64,000 nucleotides of DNA from Streptomyces sp. NBC_00335 (GTDB taxonomy: Bacteria; Actinomycetota; Actinomycetes; Streptomycetales; Streptomycetaceae). Location: positions 5,199,501 to 5,263,500 of the forward strand of contig NZ_CP108006.1 of assembly GCF_036127095.1 (NCBI RefSeq). Reading direction: 5' to 3'. The notes below the pieces were generated by a model, which saw nothing but the letters and a program-made list of their open reading frames with translations, made no database searches and was not told where the DNA came from. Position 1 is the stretch's first letter. Each line of letters starts with the position of its first letter. The position numbers were made by a program, and so were the translations under genes. Below, one piece after another: positions 26,838 to 36,201 of the stretch.

Positions 26838-27977
26838 GTGACGTTCCCGGTAGTCGGCATGGTCGGCGGCGGACAGCTCGCCCGCATGACCCACGAGGCG
26901 GGTATCCCCCTCGGCATCAGATTCAAGATCCTCAGTGACACCCCACAGGACTCGGCGGCCCAGGTCGTGAGCGACGTCGTCATCGGCGACTATCGCGATC
27001 TGGAGACCCTGCGCGCCTTCGCGCGCGGCTGTGACGTGATCACCTTCGACCACGAGCACGTGCCCATCGCGCACCTGCGGGCCCTGGAAGCCGACGGCGT
27101 ACCCGTCCGCCCGGGGCCCGACGCGTTGATGCACGCCGCGGACAAGGGGGTGATGCGCGCCAAGCTCGACGAGATCGGCGCGCCCAGCCCCCGCCACCGG
27201 ATCGTGAGCGATCCGGCGGACGCGGCGGCCTTCGCCGAAGAGGTCGGCGGGTTCCCCGTCATCCTCAAGACGGTGCGCGGCGGGTACGACGGAAAGGGCG
27301 TGTGGTTCGTCCGTACGCCGGCGGACGCCGAGGCCCCGTTCAAGGCGGGCGTCCCGGTCCTGGCCGAGGAGAAGGTGGACTTCGTCCGCGAGCTCGCGGC
27401 CAACATCGTCCGCTCCCCGCACGGCCAGGCCGTGTCCTACCCGGTCGTGGAGTCCATCCAGGTGGACGGGGTGTGCGACACGGTCATCGCCCCCGCCCCG
27501 AACCTCTCGGAGGCCCTCGCCGGCGAGGCCCAGGCCCTGGCCCTGCGCATCGCCATGGAGCTCGACGTGACCGGCCACCTGGCCGTGGAGCTCTTCGAGA
27601 CCACCGACGGCCGGATCCTGGTCAACGAACTGGCGATGCGCCCGCACAACAGCGGCCACTGGACCCAGGACGGTGCCATCACCTCCCAGTTCGCCAACCA
27701 CGTACGGGCCGTCCTGGACCTCCCCCTCGGCGACCCGCGCCCCCGCGCCCGCTGGACGGTCATGGCCAACGTGCTCGGCGGGGACTACCCCGACATGTAC
27801 GCGGCGTACCTGCACTGCATGGCCCACGACCCCCAGCTGAAGATCCACATGTACGGCAAGGACGTGAAACAGGGCCGCAAGGTCGGCCACGTCAACACCT
27901 ACGGCGACGATCTTGACGATGTGCTGGAGCGCGCACGTCACGCAGCCGGCTACCTCAGAGGAACGATCACCGAATGA
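26838..27977 (+). CDS. purK: N5-carboxyaminoimidazole ribonucleotide synthase
   Basis: 379 residues, ATP-grasp fold. The N-terminus [18 protein letters not shown] and the motif [15 protein letters not shown] region near residue 100 are characteristic. [18 protein letters not shown] forms the ATP loop, and [18 protein letters not shown] the C-terminal active-site region. It carboxylates AIR with ATP and bicarbonate in purine synthesis. The GTG at 26838 has a TACCCT element just upstream and a ribosome-like GGAGGA only 1-2 bp away, so a leaderless transcript is plausible. It overlaps purE by 4 bp. Confidence 0.96.
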   Translation: MTFPVVGMVGGGQLARMTHEAGIPLGIRFKILSDTPQDSAAQVVSDVVIGDYRDLETLRAFARGCDVITFDHEHVPIAHLRALEADGVPVRPGPDALMHAADKGVMRAKLDEIGAPSPRHRIVSDPADAAAFAEEVGGFPVILKTVRGGYDGKGVWFVRTPADAEAPFKAGVPVLAEEKVDFVRELAANIVRSPHGQAVSYPVVESIQVDGVCDTVIAPAPNLSEALAGEAQALALRIAMELDVTGHLAVELFETTDGRILVNELAMRPHNSGHWTQDGAITSQFANHVRAVLDLPLGDPRPRARWTVMANVLGGDYPDMYAAYLHCMAHDPQLKIHMYGKDVKQGRKVGHVNTYGDDLDDVLERARHAAGYLRGTITE

Positions 27978-28510
27978 GCACCTCCGCAGCAGCTCCCGTC
28001 ATCGGCATCGTCATGGGCTCGGACTCCGACTGGCCCGTCATGGAGGCCGCCGCCCAGGCCCTCGACGAGTTCGAGATCCCCTACGAGGTCGACGTGGTCT
28101 CCGCGCACCGGATGCCGCGCGAGATGATCGCGTACGGGGAGCGGGCCGACGGGCGCGGCCTCAAGGCGATCATCGCGGGCGCGGGCGGCGCCGCCCACCT
28201 GCCCGGCATGCTCGCCTCCGTCACCCCGCTGCCGGTCATCGGCGTACCGGTCCCGCTGAAGTACCTCGACGGCATGGACTCCCTGATGTCGATCGTGCAG
28301 ATGCCGGCCGGAATCCCCGTCGCCACCGTCTCGATCGCCGGCGCCCGCAACGCCGGGCTGCTCGCCGTACGGATGCTGGCCGCGCACGACCCGGAGCTGC
28401 GCGCGCGGATGAACGACTTCCTGCAGGACCTCAACGACCAGGCGACCGAGAAGGGCAAGCGGCTGCGCAACAAGGTGGCCGGCCAGGACTCCTTCGGATT
28501 CGGCAAGTGA
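27974..28510 (+). CDS. purE: N5-carboxyaminoimidazole ribonucleotide mutase
   Basis: 178 residues. It has the PurE signature near the N-terminus ([17 protein letters not shown]), then [11 protein letters not shown] with the active-site His and [15 protein letters not shown]. The enzyme moves the carboxylate from N5 to C4 of the imidazole to give CAIR. ATGA overlap with purK ensures coupled translation; the next gene overlaps its stop by 4 bp too. Confidence 0.97.
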   Translation: MSTSAAAPVIGIVMGSDSDWPVMEAAAQALDEFEIPYEVDVVSAHRMPREMIAYGERADGRGLKAIIAGAGGAAHLPGMLASVTPLPVIGVPVPLKYLDGMDSLMSIVQMPAGIPVATVSIAGARNAGLLAVRMLAAHDPELRARMNDFLQDLNDQATEKGKRLRNKVAGQDSFGFGK

Positions 28511-29730
28511 GCGCGGCGGGCACGGCGGGCGGGACGGGCGCCGCCCGGCACCTGGACGCCGCGCGCGAACTGCTCGCCGAGCACCCGGTCGTCGACGGCC
28601 ACAACGACCTGCCCTGGGCCCTGCGCGAGACCGTGCGCTACGACCTGGACCGGCGGGACATCGGCCGCGACCAGAAGGGCCACCTGCACACCGACATCCC
28701 CCGGCTGCGCGCCGGCGGGGTCGGTGCGCAGTTCTGGTCGGTCTACGTGCGCTCCGACTACGCGGGGGACGACGCGGTCAGCGCCACCCTGGAGCAGATC
28801 GACGTCGTCGCCCAGCTGATCGACCGTTACCCGCGCGATCTGGTGCGGGCCCTGACGGCCGACGACATGGAGGCGGCGCGCGCCGAGGGCCGGATCGCCT
28901 CGCTGATGGGCGCCGAGGGCGGGCACTCCATCAACAACTCGCTCGCCACCCTGCGCGCCCTGCACCAGCTCGGCGTGCGGTACATGACGCTCACGCACAA
29001 CGACACCATCGACTGGGCGGACTCCGCGACCGACGAGCCCCGGCACGGCGGTCTCAGCGATTTCGGCCGCGAGGTCGTCCGGGAGATGAACCGGATCGGC
29101 ATGCTCGTCGACCTCTCGCACGTCGCCGCGACCACGATGCGCGACGCCCTCGCGGTCACGGCCGCGCCGGTGGTCTTCTCGCACTCCTCGGCGCGGGCGG
29201 TCTGCGACCACGTGCGCAACATCCCCGACGACGTGCTGGCACTGCTGCCGGCCAACGGCGGGGTCGCGATGGCCACCTTCGTGCCCAAGTTCATCCTGCC
29301 GGCGGCCGTGGAGTGGACCCTGGCCGCCGACGAGAACCTGCGCGCGCACGGCCACCACCACCTCGACACCACTCCGGCGGCGATGGCCCTGCACCGGGCC
29401 TTCGAGGAGGCGCGCCCGCGCCCGGTGGCCACGGCCGCCACGGTCGCCGACCACCTCGACCACATGCGCGAGGTGGCCGGCGTCGACCACATCGGCATCG
29501 GCGGGGACTACGACGGCACCGCCTTCACCCCGGCCGGGCTGGACGACGTGGCCGGGTACCCCAACCTGGTCGCCGAGCTGCTGGCACGCCGCTGGTCCAA
29601 GGCCGACCTGGCCAAGCTGACCTGGTCGAACGCGGTACGGACGCTGCGCGACGCCGAAGCGGTGGCGCGCGAGCAGTCGGCCTCCCGGGGCCCGTCCAAC
29701 GCGGTGCTGCCGGCGCCCGCCGCCCCCTGA
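28507..29730 (+). CDS. Zinc membrane dipeptidase (M19, renal dipeptidase family)
   Basis: 407 residues from a GTG overlapping the purE stop. The full binuclear metal site is present: H32 and D34 in [10 protein letters not shown], bridging E137 in LMGAEGG, H205 in DLSHVA, H226 in FSHSSA and D334 in GGDYDG. Family members hydrolyse dipeptides, including L-D forms. From memory, the S. coelicolor counterpart next to purE (Sco3058) has been studied structurally and is the close bacterial relative of human renal dipeptidase. No signal peptide, so probably cytoplasmic. Confidence 0.94.
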   Translation: MSAAGTAGGTGAARHLDAARELLAEHPVVDGHNDLPWALRETVRYDLDRRDIGRDQKGHLHTDIPRLRAGGVGAQFWSVYVRSDYAGDDAVSATLEQIDVVAQLIDRYPRDLVRALTADDMEAARAEGRIASLMGAEGGHSINNSLATLRALHQLGVRYMTLTHNDTIDWADSATDEPRHGGLSDFGREVVREMNRIGMLVDLSHVAATTMRDALAVTAAPVVFSHSSARAVCDHVRNIPDDVLALLPANGGVAMATFVPKFILPAAVEWTLAADENLRAHGHHHLDTTPAAMALHRAFEEARPRPVATAATVADHLDHMREVAGVDHIGIGGDYDGTAFTPAGLDDVAGYPNLVAELLARRWSKADLAKLTWSNAVRTLRDAEAVAREQSASRGPSNAVLPAPAAP

Positions 29731-29910
29731 CCGGCCCCGCCCGGCGGATCCGGCGCACGGGCTGTGACCAGCGGACACCTGCTGGTTACACCCGAACGCC
29801 ACATCCGCCGGGCGCCTCCGGCGTCCCACATGTCACGGTGGCAACATCTTCCCTGCTTCTCTCCCGCTGCTTTTCGCAACGACACAGCCGCCGAGACCGG
29901 AGCGCACGCC

Positions 29911-30987
29911 ATGGCCGACCTGCAGGACGAACCGCACACGAACTCGGTGACCCCCGTGGGCCCGGGCTCCCTAGGAGCCGAGGATCCCCCGGGCGCATTG
30001 CTCCCGGGCGCCCTGGAGCGGGCCTCCGCACTGCTCAGCGTCCATCCCGTGGCGGATGGCTGCAACACCCTGGTCTGGACCCTGCGCGAGAGTCCGTACC
30101 ACGACATCGAGACCTCGGACACGGGCGTCGACACCGACATCCCGCGGCTGCGGGCCGGGGGAGTGGGCGCCCAGTTCTGGTCGCTGCTCACGCCGCGCGA
30201 GGCCGAGGCCACCGACCAGGTGGTGTCCGACACCCTCGAACAGATCGACGGGGCCCTGGCCCTGATGCGCCGTTACCCCGACAGCCTCTGCCTCGCGCTG
30301 ACCGCCGACGACCTGGCGGACGCCCGCAACCGGGGCCGCATCGCCTCCTTCCTCGGACCCGTGCCCGGCCGCACCCTGACGGACTCGCTGGGCACGCTGC
30401 GCGCGTTCCACGCGCTGGGCGTACGGATCCTCGCGCCGGCCGGGGCCCCCTGGGCGACGGGGGGACTGACCGCCTTCGGCCACGAGGTGGTCAAGGAGAT
30501 GAACCGGCTGGCGATGCTGCTGGACCTCACGGGCTGCCCGCCCGCGCCGGCCTGCCAGCTCGCGGCGGCCTCCAAGGCGCCGGTGATCATCTCGCACACC
30601 GGGGCGGCCGCCCTCAATCCGCACCCGGACAACGTGACCGACGAGGTGCTGCTCGCGCTGCGCGCGGCGAACGGCCTGGCGATGGTCAGCTTCGACACCG
30701 CGCTGACCGGGGACTCCCTGCACGCGGTCGCGGACCACGTGGATCACGTACGAGCCGTCGCGGGCCCCCACTGCGTGGGCCTGGGCGCCGGCTTCGGCGC
30801 CGAGCCGGGCCTGGCCCGGCCCGCGGGCCTGGCGGATCCCTCGGGCTATCCGCGGCTGATCGCGGAACTGCTGGAGCGGGGCTGGCCGGAGACCGATCTG
30901 GCACTGCTGACCTGGGGGAACGCCCAGCGGGTGGTGCGCGACGCGGAGTTCACCGCCCGCGCGGCGCAGCACCGTAGGGCGTCCTGA
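29911..30987 (+). CDS. Degenerate M19 dipeptidase paralogue, probably not a metallopeptidase
   Basis: 358 residues from the ATG at 29911 (GGAG upstream). The fold follows the preceding dipeptidase closely ([32 protein letters not shown] and similar segments), so it arose by duplication. Of six metal ligands only one is kept (H229 in ISHTG). The others are replaced: His to C51 and Asp to T53 in VADGCNTLVW, bridging Glu to V151, His to G208, and late Asp to G294. The frame is intact with high third-position GC, so it is not a decaying pseudogene. A binding or regulatory role is possible. Confidence 0.85.
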   Translation: MADLQDEPHTNSVTPVGPGSLGAEDPPGALLPGALERASALLSVHPVADGCNTLVWTLRESPYHDIETSDTGVDTDIPRLRAGGVGAQFWSLLTPREAEATDQVVSDTLEQIDGALALMRRYPDSLCLALTADDLADARNRGRIASFLGPVPGRTLTDSLGTLRAFHALGVRILAPAGAPWATGGLTAFGHEVVKEMNRLAMLLDLTGCPPAPACQLAAASKAPVIISHTGAAALNPHPDNVTDEVLLALRAANGLAMVSFDTALTGDSLHAVADHVDHVRAVAGPHCVGLGAGFGAEPGLARPAGLADPSGYPRLIAELLERGWPETDLALLTWGNAQRVVRDAEFTARAAQHRRAS

Positions 30988-30994
30988 GCGGGAG

Positions 30995-32305
30995 TCAGAC
31001 GCGCGCCGGCACCTCGGAGCCGGCCTTGGGCGCCGGGGCCACGACGGTCTCGGCGCCGTTCGCGTTCACGGCTCCGGTCCCGGTCCCGGGGACGGGGCTC
31101 ACGCTCGCCCGCCACAGGCGCAGGCAGGACCAGACGGCGGCCCAGCCCAGCAGGCCGTTGCGGAGCACCAGGAGGAACGTGCCCAAGCCGGTGCCCGGGA
31201 GGATCTCCGAGCCGTAGGTCAGCGGGTAGATCACGGTGCTGAGCGCGGTGGAGGCCACGATCAGCCAGGCCACCGGGCGCTGCGTGGTGTGCTTGCAGGT
31301 CAGGCAGACGGCCGCGAGGCCGACCAGCCAGATCAGGTACTGCGGGCTGAGCACGCGGCTGGTGATGGTGAAGACGAGGATGGCGCACAGTGCGGCGTCC
31401 AGCGGGGTCGCGGTCGTCCAGCGCCGGGCCTTGACCCGCCACAGCAGCAGCCAGCCGAACCCGACGACCGTGAGGCCGACGGAGAGCAGGGCGACGCTGG
31501 AGACGTACGGGCCGAGGTACTCGTAGGCGCCGTAGCGGACCTCGACCTTCCCGGACCAGGCGCCGACGAGCTTGCCGAGCATCAGGGCCGAGCCGCCGAG
31601 GGACTCGACCTGGATGCCGCGGTTGCCCTGGTTGCCCAGGAAGCCGAGGGTGTCGCGGAAGAACAGCGCGAGCACGGCGAGCAGGACGGCCCCGGCCGCC
31701 ACGGCCGAGACCACGGCGTCGCGGGTGGTGCGGCCGCGCGGGGTGCCGATCAGCGTGAGCAGCGGCCAGACCTTGACCAGGGCGCCGACTCCGGCGAGGA
31801 CCCCGCCGAGCTTGCGGCGGAAGCGCAGGCACAGCAGCGAGCCGACGGCGAGCAGGGTGACCTGGAGGTCGTAGCGGCCGAAGGGCAGCGACAGCAGCAG
31901 CGGCAGCGTGGTCAGCCACAGCACGGCGCCGGCCAGGCTGCCGTCGGCGCGGCGGGCGGCGCGGACCAGGCCGACGGCGATCAGCGCGTCGCAGATCACG
32001 GTCAGGGCGACGAAGGCCTGGAAGTAGCTGAGGAAGGGGAGCAGGTCGGGCGACAGGAAGATGGCCGCCGCGGCCGGCGGGTACTGCCACATGACGTCGT
32101 CGTGCGGCATGGTCCCCGTGACGAGGACGTCGTACCAGTTGTTGTAGGTCTGGGTGATCTCCACGCGCACCGAGGAGGTGCCGTGCAGGTTCACCACCAG
32201 GAGGACCACCATCAGGGTCCGGGTGGCCAGCCAGAAGCCCGCCATGGCCAGGCGGCCGGAGCGCCCCCGGAGTGCGGAATCGATGGTCCTGCTCGTACTG
32301 GTCAT
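30995..32305 (-). CDS. GT87-family (GT-C) mannosyltransferase-like membrane protein
   Basis: 436 residues from the ATG at 32305. About ten transmembrane helices, with LPFGRYDLQVTLLAV and SRVLSPQYLIWLVGL segments typical of DUF2029/GT87 polyprenol-phosphate-mannose-dependent transferases. The acidic NNWYDVL and MPHDDVMWQYPPAAA segments lie in the first extracellular loop where the catalytic residue is expected. It likely transfers a sugar from a lipid carrier on the outer face of the membrane. The sugar and acceptor are unknown. It converges with the preceding gene, with 7 bp between stops. Confidence 0.85.
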   Translation of the reverse strand: MTSTSRTIDSALRGRSGRLAMAGFWLATRTLMVVLLVVNLHGTSSVRVEITQTYNNWYDVLVTGTMPHDDVMWQYPPAAAAIFLSPDLLPFLSYFQAFVALTVICDALIAVGLVRAARRADGSLAGAVLWLTTLPLLLSLPFGRYDLQVTLLAVGSLLCLRFRRKLGGVLAGVGALVKVWPLLTLIGTPRGRTTRDAVVSAVAAGAVLLAVLALFFRDTLGFLGNQGNRGIQVESLGGSALMLGKLVGAWSGKVEVRYGAYEYLGPYVSSVALLSVGLTVVGFGWLLLWRVKARRWTTATPLDAALCAILVFTITSRVLSPQYLIWLVGLAAVCLTCKHTTQRPVAWLIVASTALSTVIYPLTYGSEILPGTGLGTFLLVLRNGLLGWAAVWSCLRLWRASVSPVPGTGTGAVNANGAETVVAPAPKAGSEVPARV

Positions 32306-32484
32306 CGGCCGTGAGTCTAGCGATCCACGGTGTGTGGCCCCGGCTGCTCTCGCCAACGATCCGGTGACGAGATGTGAAACCGTGTATTCCGCAACGAAAT
32401 CGATCAAGGGTCGCCGGGGCGGGCGCGGTGGCCGGGCGTGCTGGTCGGATGCGGTGGTCGGGCGCGGGCGTGCGGGCGCGGCCG

Positions 32485-33828
32485 TCAGGCGCGCGGGCGG
32501 CCCATCGCGCGGTAGGTCCAGCCGGCCGCGCGCCACAGCTCGGGGTCGAGGGCGTTGCGGCCGTCGAGGACGAGCCGGTCGGTGACGACCTCGCCGAGGG
32601 CGGCGGGGTCCAGGTCGCGGAACTCCCGCCACTCGGTGAGGTGCAGGACGACCTCGGCGCCGCGGGCGGCGTCCAGGGCGGTGTCGGCGTACCCGAGGGT
32701 GGGGAAGACGCGGCGGGCGTTGTCCATGCCCTTGGGGTCGTAGACCGTGACCTGGCCGCCCTGGAGGTGGATCTGGCCGGCCACGTTCAGCGCGGGGGAG
32801 TCGCGGACGTCGTCGGAGTCCGGCTTGAAGGTGGCGCCGAGGACGGCGACGCGCTTGCCGAGGAAGGAGCCGCCGACGGCGTCGCGGGCCAGCTCGACCA
32901 TGTGGCCGCGGCGGCGCATGTTGATGGAGTCGACCTCGCGCAGGAAGGTCAGGGCCTGGTCGGCGCCGAGCTCGCCGGCCCGCGCCATGAACGCGCGGAT
33001 GTCCTTGGGCAGGCAGCCCCCGCCGAAACCGATGCCGGCGCGCAGGAACTTCTTCCCGATGCGCTCGTCGTGGCCGATGGCCTCGGCCAGCTTCGCCACG
33101 TCACCGCCGGCGGCCTCGCAGACCTCGGCCATCGCGTTGATGAAGGAGATCTTCGTGGCGAGGAAGGAGTTGGCGGCGGTCTTGACGAGTTCAGCGGTGG
33201 GGAAGTCGGTGACGACCAGCGGGGTGCCCTCGCCCATGGGGGTCGCGTAGACCTCCCGCAGGACCTTCTCGGCGCGTTCGCCGTCGACCCCGATGACGAT
33301 CCGGTCCGGGTGCAGGGTGTCCTGGACGGCGAAGCCCTCGCGCAGGAACTCCGGGTTCCAGGCGAGCTCGATCTCCTCGCCGGCCGGGGCGAGCGCGGTC
33401 AGCTTCGCGGCGAGGCGCTCGGCGGAGCCGACGGGCACGGTGGACTTGCCGACGACCAGGGCGGGCCGGGTCAGGTGCGGGGCGAGCGATTCCATGGCGG
33501 AGTCGACGTAACTCATGTCGCAGGCGTACTCGCCGTGCTTCTGCGGGGTGTTCACGCAGACGAAGTGGACGTCGCCGAAGGCGCCGACCTCCTCCCAGGA
33601 GGTGGTGAAGCGCAGCCGGCCCGTGGAGCCCGGCAGTCCGGCCACGTGCGCGGCCAGCAGTTCCTCCAGTCCGGGCTCGTACATGGGCACGCGCCCGGCG
33701 GCGAGCATGGCGATCTTTTCCGGCACCACGTCCAGTCCGAGCACCTCGAACCCCAGCTCGGCCATTGCCGCGGCGTGCGTGGCGCCGAGGTATCCGGTGC
33801 CGATCACAGTGATCTTGAGGGGGGCCAT
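32485..33828 (-). CDS. UDP-glucose 6-dehydrogenase family protein
   Basis: 447 residues from an ATG at 33828 with AGGAG upstream. The NAD site is ITVIGTGYLGATHAAAM. The middle segment ELVKTAANSFLATKISFINAMAEVCE and the catalytic Cys in GIGFGGGCLPKDIRAF are diagnostic. ATFKPDSDDVRDSPA belongs to the C-terminal UDP-binding domain. The family oxidises UDP-glucose twice to UDP-glucuronate; UDP-mannuronate-forming relatives are less likely. It probably supplies uronic acid for cell-wall polymers, fitting the LCP and glycosyltransferase genes to the right. Confidence 0.93.
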   Translation of the reverse strand: MAPLKITVIGTGYLGATHAAAMAELGFEVLGLDVVPEKIAMLAAGRVPMYEPGLEELLAAHVAGLPGSTGRLRFTTSWEEVGAFGDVHFVCVNTPQKHGEYACDMSYVDSAMESLAPHLTRPALVVGKSTVPVGSAERLAAKLTALAPAGEEIELAWNPEFLREGFAVQDTLHPDRIVIGVDGERAEKVLREVYATPMGEGTPLVVTDFPTAELVKTAANSFLATKISFINAMAEVCEAAGGDVAKLAEAIGHDERIGKKFLRAGIGFGGGCLPKDIRAFMARAGELGADQALTFLREVDSINMRRRGHMVELARDAVGGSFLGKRVAVLGATFKPDSDDVRDSPALNVAGQIHLQGGQVTVYDPKGMDNARRVFPTLGYADTALDAARGAEVVLHLTEWREFRDLDPAALGEVVTDRLVLDGRNALDPELWRAAGWTYRAMGRPRA

Positions 33829-34113
33829 GAGTGCTCCTGGAGGTGCTGGGCCGTTCGCGGCAACCGAGCATAGTCGGGCCGGTGGCCGGGGATGCATTCC
33901 GGCGTCCGTCACCCGTCCGTCACCCGTCCTCCGCCCGGCGCTCACCCGTCCGCGGGCCGGCAGCCGGCCCGTTTCCGCCCGCCCGGAGCCGCGCCCGGGC
34001 CCCGCTGTCATGCAACTCACGTGCGACGCCCGTGTCGCGGTCGGCGGACGGACACTAAGCTTGGGCTACTTAACGGTAGTTAACACCACGCACCACCTGG
34101 GGAGTGAGAGATC
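33829..34113. promoter_or_regulatory. Divergent promoter region with TTAAC palindrome
   Basis: No gene seen. TTAAC (34070-34074), four bases, then GTTAA (34079-34083) form a perfect AT-rich palindrome about 30 bp before the acyl-CoA dehydrogenase start, a likely repressor or activator site. The neighbouring ACTAAGC stretch at about 34054 may be a promoter element. Confidence 0.45.
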
Positions 34114-35286
34114 TTGGCGGGTTCTGCCGACTTCGACCTGTACCGCCCGGCCGAGGAGCACGACATGCTCCGCGAGTCCGTCCGCGCGCTCGCCGAGGCG
34201 AAGATCATGCCCTTCGCCGCCGCGGTCGACGAGGAGTCCCGCTTTCCGCAGGAGGCCCTGGACGCCCTCGTCGCCAGCGACCTGCACGCCGTCCACGTGC
34301 CCGAGACCTACGGCGGCGCGGGCGCCGACGCCCTCGCCACCGTGATCGTGATCGAGGAGGTGGCCCGCGTCTGCGCGTCCTCCTCCCTCATCCCGGCGGT
34401 CAACAAGCTCGGCTCGCTCCCGGTGATCCTCTCCGGATCCGAGGAGCTCAAGGCCAAGTACCTCGGCCCGCTGGCCAAGGGCGACGCGATGTTCTCGTAC
34501 GCCCTCTCCGAGCCCGACGCGGGCTCGGACGCCGCGGGCATGAAGACCCGCGCCGTGCGCGACGGGGACTTCTGGGTGCTCAACGGAGTCAAGCGCTGGA
34601 TCACCAACGCCGGCGTCTCCGAGTACTACACGGTCATGGCCGTCACCGACCCGGAGAAGCGCTCCAAGGGCATCAGCGCCTTCGTCGTCGAGAAGTCCGA
34701 CGAGGGCGTCTCCTTCGGCGCCCCGGAGAAGAAGCTCGGCATCAAGGGCTCCCCGACGCGCGAGGTCTACCTCGACAACGTCCGGATCCCCGCCGACCGC
34801 ATGATCGGCGCCGAGGGCACCGGATTCGCCACCGCGATGAAGACCCTCGACCACACCCGCATCACCATCGCCGCCCAGGCACTGGGCATCGCCCAGGGCG
34901 CCCTGGACTACGCCAAGGGCTACGTCCAGGAGCGCAAGCAGTTCGGCAAGCCGATCGGCGACTTCCAGGGCGTGCAGTTCATGCTCGCGGACATGGCCAT
35001 GAAGATCGAGGCCGCCCGCCAGCTGACCTACTCGGCCGCGGCCCGCTCGGAGCGCGTCTCCGGCGGCGGCCCGCACGAGGACCTCACGTTCTTCGGCGCC
35101 GCGGCCAAGTGCTTCGCCTCCGACGTGGCCATGGAGGTCACCACGGACGCGGTCCAGCTCCTCGGCGGTTACGGCTACACCCGTGACTACCCGGTGGAGC
35201 GCATGATGCGCGACGCGAAGATCACGCAGATTTATGAAGGCACGAATCAGGTTCAGCGGATCGTGATGGCAAGGAACCTGCCGTAA
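34114..35286 (+). CDS. Acyl-CoA dehydrogenase (short-chain type)
   Basis: 390 residues from a TTG at 34114 behind GGGGAGTGAGAG; no later start would keep the N-terminal helix. FAD-binding and family motifs are present: YALSEPDAGSDAAGM, KRWITNAGVSEYYTV, and QLLGGYGYTRDYPVERMMRDAKI. The catalytic Glu sits in QIYEGTNQVQRIVMAR. It oxidises acyl-CoA to trans-2-enoyl-CoA, passing electrons to ETF. No other beta-oxidation gene is adjacent. The upstream palindrome suggests dedicated control. Confidence 0.94.
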   Translation: MAGSADFDLYRPAEEHDMLRESVRALAEAKIMPFAAAVDEESRFPQEALDALVASDLHAVHVPETYGGAGADALATVIVIEEVARVCASSSLIPAVNKLGSLPVILSGSEELKAKYLGPLAKGDAMFSYALSEPDAGSDAAGMKTRAVRDGDFWVLNGVKRWITNAGVSEYYTVMAVTDPEKRSKGISAFVVEKSDEGVSFGAPEKKLGIKGSPTREVYLDNVRIPADRMIGAEGTGFATAMKTLDHTRITIAAQALGIAQGALDYAKGYVQERKQFGKPIGDFQGVQFMLADMAMKIEAARQLTYSAAARSERVSGGGPHEDLTFFGAAAKCFASDVAMEVTTDAVQLLGGYGYTRDYPVERMMRDAKITQIYEGTNQVQRIVMARNLP

Positions 35287-35303
35287 GGGCCTGACCCCGC
35301 CGG

Positions 35304-35342
35304 ACGCGAGGTCCCCCGATCCCTGGTCGGGGGACCTCGCGT
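35304..35342 (+). terminator. Terminator after acyl-CoA dehydrogenase
   Basis: A 16-bp perfect inverted repeat (35304-35319 with 35327-35342) with a 7-nt loop lies 18 bp after the stop codon. Confidence 0.9.
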
Positions 35343-35433
35343 GGTCCGGCCGGCGGCGCACCCCCTAGGCTGTGCGCCGGTCGGCCCCGGGCACGGGGTT
35401 GCGGGGGCGGGGTCGCAGGGGGCGGGGAACAGG

Positions 35434-36087
35434 ATGTCCGTAGAACGTCACATGGCAGGGATGCTCCAGCAGATCGCCCGCCAGCAGGACGTCGTCGAGA
35501 TCGCCCCGCAGGGCACCGCGCAGAAGGCGGCCGCCCTGGCGCACGTGGCGGAGCAGTACGGCTACACGTACGGCTCGGCGTACAGGACCGGCTTCAAGAA
35601 CTCGCTCGTCCAGGTCCGCATGTACCGGGACCCGCGGCCCGAGGCGCGCGTCCGCGAGGCGGCCACCATCACCGCCCATCCGCGGGCGGGCAACGGCGGG
35701 ACGGTGCCGGGGCTGGCGCAGGGGTCGCTGAAGCCGCTACCCGAGGTGGCCGACTCCGTGGCCGTGCTCAAGGACCTCGTCACCTTCGACGTCATGGCCA
35801 TGTACGTCGGAGACCGGCGCCAGAAGGTGGTGTGCTACCTCCTCTGCGCGGTCCTGCCCTTCCTCATGCTCCTCGACGACAAGTCGCCGTTCGAGGCGTT
35901 CCTCTCCGGCGGGCTGGTTGCGCTGCTCGCCACCGTGGCGTTCCAGGTGGGTGTGATCCGCCGCGCGAAGATCGCACGGCGGCTGACGGCCGCCGGGTTC
36001 CACGAGGTGCGCGACGAACGGGGCGCCCGGCGATTCCTGCGCCCGGGGCAGCAGTTGCCCGGCCACGCCAACCCGTTCACCGCCTGA
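35434..36087 (+). CDS. Small membrane protein of unknown function
   Basis: 217 residues from an ATG at 35434 with GGGGAACAGG upstream. The first 130 residues are soluble. Then two adjacent transmembrane helices follow (VVCYLLCAVLPFLMLL and a segment around LVALLATVAFQVGVI) with a short loop. The basic C-terminal tail (RRAKIARRLTAAGFHEVRD) is likely cytoplasmic. No recognised domain. High third-position GC and intact length support a real gene. Confidence 0.75.
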   Translation: MSVERHMAGMLQQIARQQDVVEIAPQGTAQKAAALAHVAEQYGYTYGSAYRTGFKNSLVQVRMYRDPRPEARVREAATITAHPRAGNGGTVPGLAQGSLKPLPEVADSVAVLKDLVTFDVMAMYVGDRRQKVVCYLLCAVLPFLMLLDDKSPFEAFLSGGLVALLATVAFQVGVIRRAKIARRLTAAGFHEVRDERGARRFLRPGQQLPGHANPFTA

Positions 36088-36201
36088 GGCCCTGGCCTGC
36101 GGCGAAGACGACCGCACACATCGGACACCAGCCCCCTGGGGATCCCCCGGATGGGCTAAATTTGGACCTTCGTACGCCGGAACCGGTTGGGGAGAACGCA
36201 A

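Noticed and set aside
30988..30994. Missing terminator between convergent genes
   Set aside because: Only 7 bp separate the stops, but convergent genes without a visible hairpin are common and nothing else is unusual here.
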